A stretch of DNA of 64,000 bases from Polycladidibacter stylochi (GTDB lineage: Bacteria; Pseudomonadota; Alphaproteobacteria; Rhizobiales; Stappiaceae). The stretch is from assembly GCF_001562055.1 (NCBI RefSeq), contig NZ_LLWE01000029.1, positions 87,811-151,810 of the forward strand, written 5' to 3'. Under the pieces are notes generated by a model. The model was given only the letters and a program-made list of their open reading frames with translations. It was not told the origin of the DNA and did not search any database. The translations under genes were made by a program, and so were the position numbers. How positions within the stretch are numbered: position 1 is the stretch's first letter; each line of letters begins with the position of its first letter. Positions 56,494-64,000 of the stretch are shown here, piece by piece.

Positions 56494-57390
56494 ATGGATC
56501 ACGTCGCATCAACAGCGCTTGAAAGCGCACAGCAGTTGCCCGCTATTCGGTTTCGTCAAAATGGCCAATTATGTATTAGCCCTGAAGTCAACACTGATTA
56601 CTTTTGTGCACAAGGGGTGAGCCTAACACAGATGGGTTTGCAAAGCCTTCCCATATGGCTGTTCTCCTGCTCTCAGTTGAAAGAGTTGTTCATTGGTCAA
56701 AACCAGCTTAGATCACTGCCCGATTTAATTGGCACACTGACACAACTTCAAGGGCTGTATGTATATGGAAACCGGCTTACTGGCCTACCTGAAACACTAG
56801 GGCAGCTCACCCAGCTACAAGTTCTTGATTTAAGCCATCAGCCACTTAGCGAGCTGCCAGCAAGCATCGGCGCACTCGATAAATTACAAACGCTATATTG
56901 CAGCAATGCCAAGCTGGAGGATTTGCCAGCTACATTAGGCCAATGCCAAAGTTTAACCTATTTGAATATCGAGAATAACCAGCTTCGCACACTGCCAGAA
57001 GCATTGGGACAGTGTGCGAGACTTATTGAACTGCGGTTCAGCGGCAATGCTCTTGGCCAGTTACCAGCCAGCTTCGAACTACTAGAAGAGTTGCGCGAAT
57101 TACATTGCCAAAAATGTGATTTCCATGAGTTGCCAAAGGTCATTGAAGCCTATGGCAAACTAGAGGTTTTGGTGCTGCGTGATAATCATATAAAACAGCT
57201 ACCTGCATTTGTAGGTAGATTGAATGAACTGCAACATATTGACTTGCGCGGCAACCCGATTAACGAACTGCCCGAAAGCCTTCTCGAGCTTGGCAAATTA
57301 CGCCGGCTTGATTTACGTTGGACACAGATAGACCCTGAAGCCCCGCTTGTAATGAAGCTGCGTCAACAAGGCACTTTGCTATATATTTGA
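56494..57390 (+). CDS. Leucine-rich repeat protein
   Basis: About 298 residues from ATG 56494; a TTG-initiated frame to 56404 would run into the GTA promoter. Ten 23-residue repeats of the form LPxxLGxLxxLxxLxLxxNxL start at about LPIWLF and end at LPESLL, typical of bacterial SDS22/Shoc2-like LRR proteins. No signal peptide or membrane helix, so a cytoplasmic solenoid for protein binding. The 60-residue N-terminus has no recognised fold. No enzymatic or ubiquitin-ligase domain is attached. Partner unknown. Confidence 0.87.
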   Translation: MDHVASTALESAQQLPAIRFRQNGQLCISPEVNTDYFCAQGVSLTQMGLQSLPIWLFSCSQLKELFIGQNQLRSLPDLIGTLTQLQGLYVYGNRLTGLPETLGQLTQLQVLDLSHQPLSELPASIGALDKLQTLYCSNAKLEDLPATLGQCQSLTYLNIENNQLRTLPEALGQCARLIELRFSGNALGQLPASFELLEELRELHCQKCDFHELPKVIEAYGKLEVLVLRDNHIKQLPAFVGRLNELQHIDLRGNPINELPESLLELGKLRRLDLRWTQIDPEAPLVMKLRQQGTLLYI

Positions 57391-57860
57391 GCGCAAAAAA
57401 GCCTCATGCAAAGTGCATCAAGCGGTCACTTCACCATAGGTATCTGGTAATTGGATTATAGGGTAGTGGATAATGGGTAGTGGGTAAATTTGCGATGCGA
57501 TACTGATGCAAAACATTCGTAAATAAGTTGTAACTCTTAAAGAGCCTATGGTTTGGCAGCATTACTTTTTCAGGTAGCCCCGCAGTCAAAACCATAGGCA
57601 TAAGCCTAGGTATAGGTACACGCTTTCCTGTACCACTACTTTTACTATACTGACGGATTCATTTGATGATGGCGTAAAAGTAGCAAACAACCGCCACGAT
57701 GTCAAATGTATTTTTTAAAAATACTTATAGTACCAATATTCCTATAAGTAATTATCATTTAAATATTGGTTTTTCAGTTATATAGCAAAGTAATTCCCCT
57801 ATTCAGCCTGTGGGTATTGCTAAATTGCAATTACAAATATACCCCAATAATGGTTATTTT
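57391..57860. other. Non-coding region with several inverted and direct repeats
   Basis: No convincing gene is seen in these 470 bases between the LRR gene and ycgN. It holds a near-perfect 14-base tandem repeat (GGGTAGTGG at 57461 and 57475), an 11-base inverted repeat GCCTATGGTTT (57544-57554)/AAACCATAGGC (57589-57599), a short hairpin GGTACA (57615-57620)/TGTACC (57629-57634), and TACTTATAG (57722-57730)/CTATAAGTA (57742-57750). A structured RNA is possible. Confidence 0.5.
57544..57634. ncRNA. Candidate structured RNA
   Basis: An 11-base-pair closing stem around 34 bases is followed after 15 bases by a six-pair, eight-base-loop hairpin. Two adjacent stems in a non-coding stretch suggest an RNA element; no known family was recognised and the strand is undecided. 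Confidence 0.25.
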
Positions 57861-58346
57861 CTAATCAATATCTTCTGGCAGATCTTCGTTTGGCCAGCTG
57901 ACCAAAAAGTCTTCATAGTCTTCCGGCTCCAGGCCATCTTCGGTGACGGTCTTATCTTGCACCGATACACCTGCATGATGCACAGTTTGAGGATCTCCTG
58001 AGACCAACGGATGCCACCAGTACAGCTCCTTGCCCTCTTTTATTAGCCGGTAGGCACAGGTTGGCGGTAGCCATTTGAGCTCGCGCACCACTTTTGGGGT
58101 CAGTTGAACACAATCTGGTACGAAATTGAACCGATCTTCATAGTTTTTGCACCTACATGTGTTCCCATCGAGTAAAGTACAGGCAACATAGGTCCAGTGA
58201 ATTTCACCGGTATCCCAGTCTTCAAGTTTGTTAAGACAGCAGCGGCCACAACCGTCGCACAGGCTTTCCCACTCACTTAAAGACATTTGTTCCAATGCTT
58301 TAGCTTTGTAGAAAGGAAGGGGATCGGTATTTTTCTTGGTGACCAT
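57861..58346 (-). CDS. YcgN/UPF0260 cysteine-cluster protein
   Basis: 161 residues. [18 protein letters not shown] (26-43) and later [17 protein letters not shown] with CVQLTP form the conserved CxxCxxCC-type cluster of UPF0260, possibly binding zinc or an Fe-S centre. [13 protein letters not shown] is another family block. Function is not known. Common in alphaproteobacteria next to a PBP1 gene. Divergent from the penicillin-binding protein gene by a 160-base promoter region. Confidence 0.93.
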   Translation of the reverse strand: MVTKKNTDPLPFYKAKALEQMSLSEWESLCDGCGRCCLNKLEDWDTGEIHWTYVACTLLDGNTCRCKNYEDRFNFVPDCVQLTPKVVRELKWLPPTCAYRLIKEGKELYWWHPLVSGDPQTVHHAGVSVQDKTVTEDGLEPEDYEDFLVSWPNEDLPEDID

Positions 58347-58506
58347 TTATTGTTTTCTTTCTGCTTTATCCTCCGGTCTGCTACTACCGGAAAATGATGG
58401 CTTGGCGCGACTCACCATTGCCTATAGGCATATAGGTGTCTAGCTGGCTTAATGCTTTAAAAACAAAGGCCTTTAGTGCCAGTTTCACATAGACGGATGG
58501 GTCAAG

Positions 58507-60738
58507 GTGAAAAACAACTCTGATAACGATCGCGGCGAAAAAGTCACGCAAAAAAAACAGGATAGCATAAAAAAATCACCTAGTGGTGATAGTGATTCGA
58601 ATGAGCGTTTTTCCGCCAATTTGCTCGCTGCTGATGCATTACTTGACTCAACCCTTTGGAATTTATGGCAGTTTTTACGGGGACTGTGGTTAAGTTACAG
58701 CACTTTCCTTCACCGGTTCAAAGTGCGTGGGATACGGCGTTTTTTTGTTGAGATTTTTTCAGAGGGACTAACGATAGGACTTGTGGGCCTCATTGTCATG
58801 GGAGCCTATTCGCAATCGGCCTATGAATTAACGCAACGGGCGGACTGGAAAACAACCTCAGATTTTTCCGTAACATTTACAGATAGATACGGGAATCCCA
58901 TTGGACGACGCGGGATTCTTCTAAATGATAAAGTACCGCTGGACGAAATTCCCGACCATCTCATCAAAGCCACTCTCGCCACAGAAGACCGTAGATTTTT
59001 TCAACATTTCGGCATCGATATTCTGGGCACGTTCCGGGCTCTTGTTGCCAATGTTCGCGCCGGTGTTGTGGTACAGGGGGGATCATCTATTACCCAACAG
59101 TTGGCAAAAAACCTGTTTTTGACCAATGAACGCTCACTGGTGCGCAAGGTCAAAGAGGCCTATCTTGCCATGTGGTTAGAGGCAAATCTCACCAAGCGGG
59201 AAATTCTCAAGCTGTATCTGGATCGTGCTTATATGGGTGGGGGGACATTTGGTGTAGCAGCGGCTGCCGAATACTACTTCGATAAGGATGTTCGAGAAAT
59301 CACATTAGCAGAAAGCGCAATGTTAGCAGGGCTTTACAAGGCACCTTCCAAATATGCCCCCCACGAAAATTTACCTAATGCCCGTGCCCGCGCGAATGAA
59401 GTTTTAAGCAATATGGTCGAGGCCGGTTTCATGAGTGAGGGACAAGTTATCGCTGCCCGGCGTAACCCGGCAACGCCGGTTAACCGTGGTGTCTCAACGG
59501 CTGCAGACTATTATATGGATTATGCTTTTGAGGAAGTGAAGGATTTGGCCGCCCAGTATCCCGAGCTTTTAAATGACAAAGTATTAACGGTTTCGACGAC
59601 GCTCGATCCGAACCTTCAAAAGGCGGCGGATGATGTTGTTGCGAATAACTTATCCACCTATGGCAAGCGATATGGTGCCTCGGAAGGTGCATTAACTTCG
59701 TTAGAACCAAGTGGTGCCGTTCGCGCTATGGTGGGGGGGAGTAACTATGATGAAAGCCAGTTTAACCGGGCAACCAATGCGTTGCGCCAGCCTGGCTCTT
59801 CCTTCAAACCCTTTGTTTACATTAGTGCTTTCATGAATGGCTATTCAGCAGAGAGCATCGTTCGTGATGCCCCGATCAACATTGGCGGCTGGTCCCCGAG
59901 AAACTATGGTCGGCGGTACCGTGGACCGGTGACTTTAAAAACCGCGCTTACCAAGTCCATCAACACGATACCGGTACGTTTAGCACAGAGTGTGGGGCGT
60001 GATAAGATCGTGCGAACGGCGCATATGATGGGTATAAACAGTGAATTGCGCATTTCCCGTCCACTCCCGCTTGGGGTTGCCGAAGTGACCGTGATTGACA
60101 TGGCCGGAGCTTACGGCGCATTTGCCAGCGGCGGTATTAAGGTGCAACCTTATGCGGTGGAGCAAATTCGCAACTCTAAAGGCAAACTCATTTTCGATCA
60201 CAAGCGTGATGTCCCAACACCGCTGCGTATATTACCCTTTGAAAAAACGGCGGAGATGAATGATATCCTCGTTAATGTGGTACAAGCTGGCACCGGGCGA
60301 CGCGCCCGGTTAGAAGGTATCACCGCTGCCGGAAAAACCGGAACGACACAGGCTTATCGGGACGCATGGTTTGTTGGCTATACCGGTAACTTTATAACTT
60401 CTGTATGGTTCGGAAATGATGATTTTTCGCCATCAAAACGGATGACGGGCGGCAGCTTGCCAGCGATGACTTGGCAAGCCTACATGAAAATTGCTCACGA
60501 AGGAGTTGAACTTAAGCCCATGCCTGGCGTTGATCCTGCGGACTATGATTTGCGGATAAGCTCGGTTTCCGATGGCAAAAACACCATCAATAACCCACCT
60601 AATTTGCTTAATAAGGATTCTGAGAATGTTTTGAAAGCAATCAACCGCCGCTTTGAAGTTCTGTTGCAAAGCTTTGATGAAAAGCAAGTTGATCTCACTC
60701 CAACTCTTGACAGCACAAAGCAGGAGATTTCGGGATGA
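58507..60738 (+). CDS. Bifunctional penicillin-binding protein 1 (transglycosylase/transpeptidase)
   Basis: 743 residues from GTG 58507 (GGATGG upstream). A polar N-terminus and one membrane helix near 90-108 precede a GT51 domain with TEDRRFFQHFG (catalytic Glu about 161) and GGSSITQQLAKN. The transpeptidase domain has the SxxK Ser at about 431 (PGSSFKPF), SIN and KTGTTQ at about 610. It polymerises and cross-links peptidoglycan in the periplasm. The compact length and absence of a large insert place it in the PBP1a/1c-like alphaproteobacterial group. Its stop overlaps the next start (ATGA). Confidence 0.95.
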   Translation: MKNNSDNDRGEKVTQKKQDSIKKSPSGDSDSNERFSANLLAADALLDSTLWNLWQFLRGLWLSYSTFLHRFKVRGIRRFFVEIFSEGLTIGLVGLIVMGAYSQSAYELTQRADWKTTSDFSVTFTDRYGNPIGRRGILLNDKVPLDEIPDHLIKATLATEDRRFFQHFGIDILGTFRALVANVRAGVVVQGGSSITQQLAKNLFLTNERSLVRKVKEAYLAMWLEANLTKREILKLYLDRAYMGGGTFGVAAAAEYYFDKDVREITLAESAMLAGLYKAPSKYAPHENLPNARARANEVLSNMVEAGFMSEGQVIAARRNPATPVNRGVSTAADYYMDYAFEEVKDLAAQYPELLNDKVLTVSTTLDPNLQKAADDVVANNLSTYGKRYGASEGALTSLEPSGAVRAMVGGSNYDESQFNRATNALRQPGSSFKPFVYISAFMNGYSAESIVRDAPINIGGWSPRNYGRRYRGPVTLKTALTKSINTIPVRLAQSVGRDKIVRTAHMMGINSELRISRPLPLGVAEVTVIDMAGAYGAFASGGIKVQPYAVEQIRNSKGKLIFDHKRDVPTPLRILPFEKTAEMNDILVNVVQAGTGRRARLEGITAAGKTGTTQAYRDAWFVGYTGNFITSVWFGNDDFSPSKRMTGGSLPAMTWQAYMKIAHEGVELKPMPGVDPADYDLRISSVSDGKNTINNPPNLLNKDSENVLKAINRRFEVLLQSFDEKQVDLTPTLDSTKQEISG

Positions 60739-61571
60739 GCTTGACCTCTACTGCTAAAGTTAAGGCAAAAAACAATCATTCGAAAAAAACTGAGGCGTCT
60801 CACCTGGCTGAAGATGGCAAGCTTACAGAGGTTACTTCCTATCAAAGTGAGGGGAAAGATGTTCACACCCGCGCTGTTGGGGGTGGAGAAATAGGCATTG
60901 CCCTTCCTTTACCTTCAGAGGCTCATCATTTTGATCCTGAAACTGAATGGCAAAAACCATGGCCTAAAGTTTCAAAGTTACTTTATAAAACACCTATCAT
61001 CACATTCGGCCCGTTTCTTTTGTTTTTAATTATTGCTGTTTGCGTTGGCGTTGGCAGTGCATATGTTTCACTTAATCACGGGTCGCCTTTTCATTCGCTC
61101 GAAAGCGGTGTTTGGGTGGCACATCCGTTGGCAGGGACAAAACAGGATGACCCTTATAGCACTGCAATATTTGCAAGAACCCTTCGCATTCCACTTGGTA
61201 GTGGTGAAGGGCTTGCTTTCTATGCAGTGGTTGACGATGCCGGACGGCCGCTTGATCCCACATGTACCTACGAGATAGAGGGACGCCCTCTACCTGCACG
61301 TCTTTGGACGTTAACGGCTGCCGATAACCAGTTACATTTGCTAGCAACGGATGCCAACCGTGCGCATTTAAATAGCTCATTTTTAATACGCAACGCACAA
61401 GGCGGCTATGATATCACCTTATCACCCCAAGCTGTGGCGGGTAACTGGCTACCTAGTGGCGGGAGCGATGGACTTGTGTTGGTTCTACGTTTATATGACA
61501 CGCCACTTGGTGCGGATATTGGCAGCTCCAGCTTGCGTTTGCCCGCCATTACACGGAGCTTTTGTCAATGA
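60735..61571 (+). CDS. DUF1214-type membrane-anchored protein
   Basis: 278 residues. A polar cytoplasmic N-terminus of about 90 residues is followed by a membrane helix (about 94-114), then an exported domain with YSTAIFARTLRIPLGSGEGLAF and a C-terminus GYDITLSPQAVAGNWLPSG, typical of DUF1214. It overlaps the PBP gene by four bases and the next gene by ten, so the three are co-translated. Function unknown; coupling suggests an envelope role. Confidence 0.88.
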   Translation: MSLTSTAKVKAKNNHSKKTEASHLAEDGKLTEVTSYQSEGKDVHTRAVGGGEIGIALPLPSEAHHFDPETEWQKPWPKVSKLLYKTPIITFGPFLLFLIIAVCVGVGSAYVSLNHGSPFHSLESGVWVAHPLAGTKQDDPYSTAIFARTLRIPLGSGEGLAFYAVVDDAGRPLDPTCTYEIEGRPLPARLWTLTAADNQLHLLATDANRAHLNSSFLIRNAQGGYDITLSPQAVAGNWLPSGGSDGLVLVLRLYDTPLGADIGSSSLRLPAITRSFCQ

Positions 61572-62374
61572 GTATAAAGGTAAAGCGTGGTTGGCAGCAT
61601 AACCTCTCGCAGAAGCTGGCAGGTTGGCAGATCAAAACGTTGATTGGTGACGCAATCACTGTAATTGTCGGGCTTATAATCTCTACGAGTATATACCTTA
61701 GCGGCTGGCTACAATCTTTTATCGGCTTTTTACTTCCAGGTTTTCAGGGACGGCAAAAACCCATCTCGAAATGGTTTATCCGGCCATTCAAGGAGCGCTG
61801 GCTTGTCAAATATTTATCCCCCCGCTGGATTCTTTGGGGGATTGCCGGTTTCCTATTAGGTAGTATCATTCATATACTGATTATTCTATTTGTGCCCCAG
61901 GCAATACCCTTTAGCCTGTATGACAGTGTTGCAAAGTTCGGCCCTAACCGGCAGTTTAACATTTTGCCTCCAGTACTTGCGCGTAGTGAACCCCTACTTG
62001 ATTTGGACCCCAGCATGCAGCACGCTTTGTGCCGCTTCAATTTGGAAAACGGGCCTTTGAAAGTGATAGGAGATATCCCCTCTCCTTTTTGGTCGCTTGT
62101 TTATTTTAATAGTAAAGGTCAGGTGGTGTATAGCCTTAATAATAGTAGTGCCAGCGACCAGGCCCTGTCCTTACTCGTTCTCACAACCGAGCAACTATCT
62201 GTTTTGCGCGAAAACCCTCCGGCTGAGCTTGAAAACATGATTGTTCAGGAAACTACAGATCCAAAAGGCTTTGTCATGATACGCGCTTTTATCCCGTCAA
62301 AAGCACATTTACCATCTATCAAAACAGGGCTTACTTCGGCTCAATGCCAAGTGGAGCTGGGGGCACAACTATAA
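61562..62374 (+). CDS. DUF1254-type membrane protein
   Basis: 270 residues with two hydrophobic segments (about 32-60 and 94-117) and an exported C-terminal domain containing FSLYDSVAKFGPNRQFNILP and PFWSLVYFNSKGQVVYSLNN, as in the short rhizobial DUF1254 proteins. In large secreted proteins DUF1254 and DUF1214 occur fused; here they are separate, overlapping genes. Function unknown. Confidence 0.88.
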   Translation: MSMSIKVKRGWQHNLSQKLAGWQIKTLIGDAITVIVGLIISTSIYLSGWLQSFIGFLLPGFQGRQKPISKWFIRPFKERWLVKYLSPRWILWGIAGFLLGSIIHILIILFVPQAIPFSLYDSVAKFGPNRQFNILPPVLARSEPLLDLDPSMQHALCRFNLENGPLKVIGDIPSPFWSLVYFNSKGQVVYSLNNSSASDQALSLLVLTTEQLSVLRENPPAELENMIVQETTDPKGFVMIRAFIPSKAHLPSIKTGLTSAQCQVELGAQL

Positions 62375-62432
62375 ACAGGACAACTGTTCACTAAGCTGGT
62401 GCTTCAGCACCCCCGGCATATTTGCGCTTGTA

Positions 62433-63269
62433 TTATTTTAGTGGTGCTTTGCGTTCCAAGCCCCAGCCACTATAAATTCTTGAGCGGCGGACTTTCTTTT
62501 TTTCTTTATAGGTTGCCAACTCTTTACAGCCTTTATTCATTGCCATGAATTCTGCTGTCAGTGACGCCTGCGCCTGATTGGCATCCCAAACAGCACTTTT
62601 TGATGGTGTTTCCAGCTCCAAGCTGTTTATGGCATGACGGTAAGCCATCATACGCAGCCGTAAAGATTGTAATACCCAATCATCCAGATTTTTGTTCTCT
62701 TTTGTACGGGCAACGACCCCCCATTGCATGGCTGGAGTGGGGTTTGGGGTGCGGGCCAATGCTGCTAGACGTTCTTTATCAGCTGCAAAAACCCTTTCGC
62801 GCACTTGGCAGTAAGGCAACAAGAGTGCCTGATCGCTTTTGGTATCAGCTATCAGTTTGGTGTATCTAACTTCGCTAGCTTTGTAATTTTGCTTTTGTAA
62901 CAACTCGTAGTAGCGCTCTATGGCTATTTGAGCCTGATTGGTTGTCAACCAACCTGTGCGCCGCAATTCCGCTTGGGTTTTACCTATCCAGTTACTATGG
63001 TTTGGGGGGAGAACAAGTGCCCAACCGCGATTGCGCATCTGCTTTTCATCGCTACTTAGATTCAACGTTGATACATCTTCACGGGCAAAGTATCGCTTGG
63101 CTTTTCCAGCTTCCATCATAATTTGATCATGAAAATAGTCCGGTTTTGCACGCCCGAAATCACCTTGCGGGCGGGCACAAGCTGTGAGCGACAATACCAA
63201 GCCCAGTACAATTATAGGACTATAATTGTGCTGTTTTATCTTTAGAAAAGGAAATTGTTGAAATGACAT
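62433..63269 (-). CDS. Lipoprotein of unknown function
   Basis: 278 residues. Hydrophobic signal segment (about 17-30) ends in the lipobox LSLTAC, so residue 31 Cys is probably lipidated. The mature part is helical and charged with no recognised domain; WALVLPPNHSNWIGKTQAEL is a distinctive stretch. It is convergent with the DUF1254 gene. Homologues seem to be confined to Hyphomicrobiales from memory of gene neighbourhoods, which I cannot verify here. Confidence 0.8.
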   Translation of the reverse strand: MSFQQFPFLKIKQHNYSPIIVLGLVLSLTACARPQGDFGRAKPDYFHDQIMMEAGKAKRYFAREDVSTLNLSSDEKQMRNRGWALVLPPNHSNWIGKTQAELRRTGWLTTNQAQIAIERYYELLQKQNYKASEVRYTKLIADTKSDQALLLPYCQVRERVFAADKERLAALARTPNPTPAMQWGVVARTKENKNLDDWVLQSLRLRMMAYRHAINSLELETPSKSAVWDANQAQASLTAEFMAMNKGCKELATYKEKKKVRRSRIYSGWGLERKAPLK

Positions 63270-63376
63270 GCTTAGCCCTATCTCACAGACTAGGGCATTA
63301 TAGATTAATATTTATCATCTATAAATTTATTTAGGAGTTATTCATCGTGTTATGCATAGTAATGTAGGCTTAGAGC

Positions 63377-63393
63377 ACCTGTCGAAAACAGGT
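63377..63393. repeat. Small hairpin between DUF1491 gene and lipoprotein
   Basis: ACCTGT at 63377-63382 and ACAGGT at 63388-63393 form a six-pair stem with loop CGAAA. It follows the minus-strand DUF1491 gene by 46 bases; no strong T-run accompanies it. Confidence 0.35.
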
Positions 63394-63438
63394 TGATAAT
63401 GTTGCTCTTCTGTATCACTGTTATTGCTCTCTCCAAAG

Positions 63439-63807
63439 CTACAACAGTGGGTTAGAGTGTTCATTTTCCCCCTTAGATAAATTCAGGAAATGGCGTCCTT
63501 CTTTATCTTCAACTTCAATGACCCAGAAATCAGCATCCATACGCTTTTCTTTTTGTAGCCTATCGAGGATATCTTCGCGCGTTACTTGTTGTTTCAATCG
63601 CTCGAATTCACGGTCTTGCTCTTTTGTTTCGCAATAATATGACTGTGGTGCCGGACCATATAAATCATAGCTGCCATTAATATGGTCGACTATAACAAAT
63701 ATACTCCCCGCTTCTTCCGCTCCTTTTTGATTTATAAGAGCATACGCCCCTTCACTAAAGCAGCGCCGGATATAAGCAGTCGTCCAAAACTTAGAGGTAA
63801 GACGCAT
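63439..63807 (-). CDS. DUF1491 family protein
   Basis: 122 residues. LTSKFWTTAYIRRCFSEGAYALI (3-25), EEAGSIFVIVDHINGSYDLYGPAPQ (31-55) and DFWVIEVEDKEGRHFL (93-108) match DUF1491, a small alphaproteobacterial family of unknown function. No signal peptide. The promoter would lie in the 190 bases to the window end. Confidence 0.93.
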   Translation of the reverse strand: MRLTSKFWTTAYIRRCFSEGAYALINQKGAEEAGSIFVIVDHINGSYDLYGPAPQSYYCETKEQDREFERLKQQVTREDILDRLQKEKRMDADFWVIEVEDKEGRHFLNLSKGENEHSNPLL

Positions 63808-64000
63808 TTGTTACTTTCTGTGATCGTTTGTTTTCTTGGAAACTGGGCTGTTAAAACAATGAATAATTATAGGGCATTTGAATAAAGCAGCTTGCTATTT
63901 CATAGAAGCCACAGTACACGACACATTTGCTGAGAGTGACTAAATCTGTTTGAGTGCTGGATTCTTCACCAAAAGGATCCAGAGCTTGTCCAACATCGTT

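Noticed and set aside
62398..62411. Small GGTGC/GCACC hairpin between convergent genes
   Set aside because: A five-pair stem with no T-run is too weak to call a terminator.
63852..64000. Possible 3' ends of a minus-strand gene entering from the right edge
   Set aside because: Two frames stay open from the edge, one to a stop at 63940 (ending NPALKQI) and one to about 63852, but neither has recognisable features in so few codons.

Overview
The window reads as chromosomal DNA of an alphaproteobacterium, most likely of the order Hyphomicrobiales (Rhizobiales). The evidence is gene content and order: a PleC-type kinase, glnE, a two-component pair, degP and ccmH-ccmF-ccmE-ccmI in a row, a feuN-feuP-feuQ-like operon, and the PBP1/DUF1214/DUF1254/DUF1491 neighbourhood, plus a complete RcGTA-type gene transfer agent (GTA) cluster. 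By eye the base composition is moderate, not GC-rich, so the genus is left open. No tRNA, rRNA, IS element or CRISPR array was seen.

Region 1 (1-19191) is the accessory end. On the minus strand lie an exporter-like ABC protein with a degenerate, interrupted ATPase domain, a small cyclic-nucleotide-binding protein and a metallo-beta-lactamase-fold hydrolase (cut by the window edge). Divergent from them are four glycosyltransferases and a polysaccharide deacetylase. Next, on the minus strand, come a complete Opp/Dpp-class ABC importer (double ATPase, binding protein, two permeases), a membrane-bound class III adenylate cyclase and a class III CoA-transferase. The mix suggests a cell-surface glycan system that may be tied to cyclic nucleotide signalling; that link is inference.

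Region 2 (19416-41304) is core genome: aminopeptidase N and a PleC-like cell-cycle kinase on the plus strand, then a long minus-strand run of glnE, a histidine kinase and regulator, DegP/HtrA, the cytochrome c maturation genes ccmI-ccmE-ccmF-ccmH, a conserved hypothetical, a lipoprotein and feuQ-feuP-feuN.

Region 3 (41399-56349) is a GTA structural cluster on the minus strand in canonical order: small and large terminase, portal, protease, capsid, connector and adaptor, DUF3168 protein, major tail protein, tail chaperones, tape measure, and the four tail-tip genes. No integrase, replication or lysis gene is present, as expected for a GTA rather than a prophage.

Region 4 (56404-64000) starts with a leucine-rich-repeat protein divergent from the terminase genes, then a 470-base structured non-coding stretch, a YcgN-type cysteine-cluster protein, a bifunctional penicillin-binding protein overlapping two DUF1214/DUF1254 membrane proteins, a lipoprotein and a DUF1491 protein.
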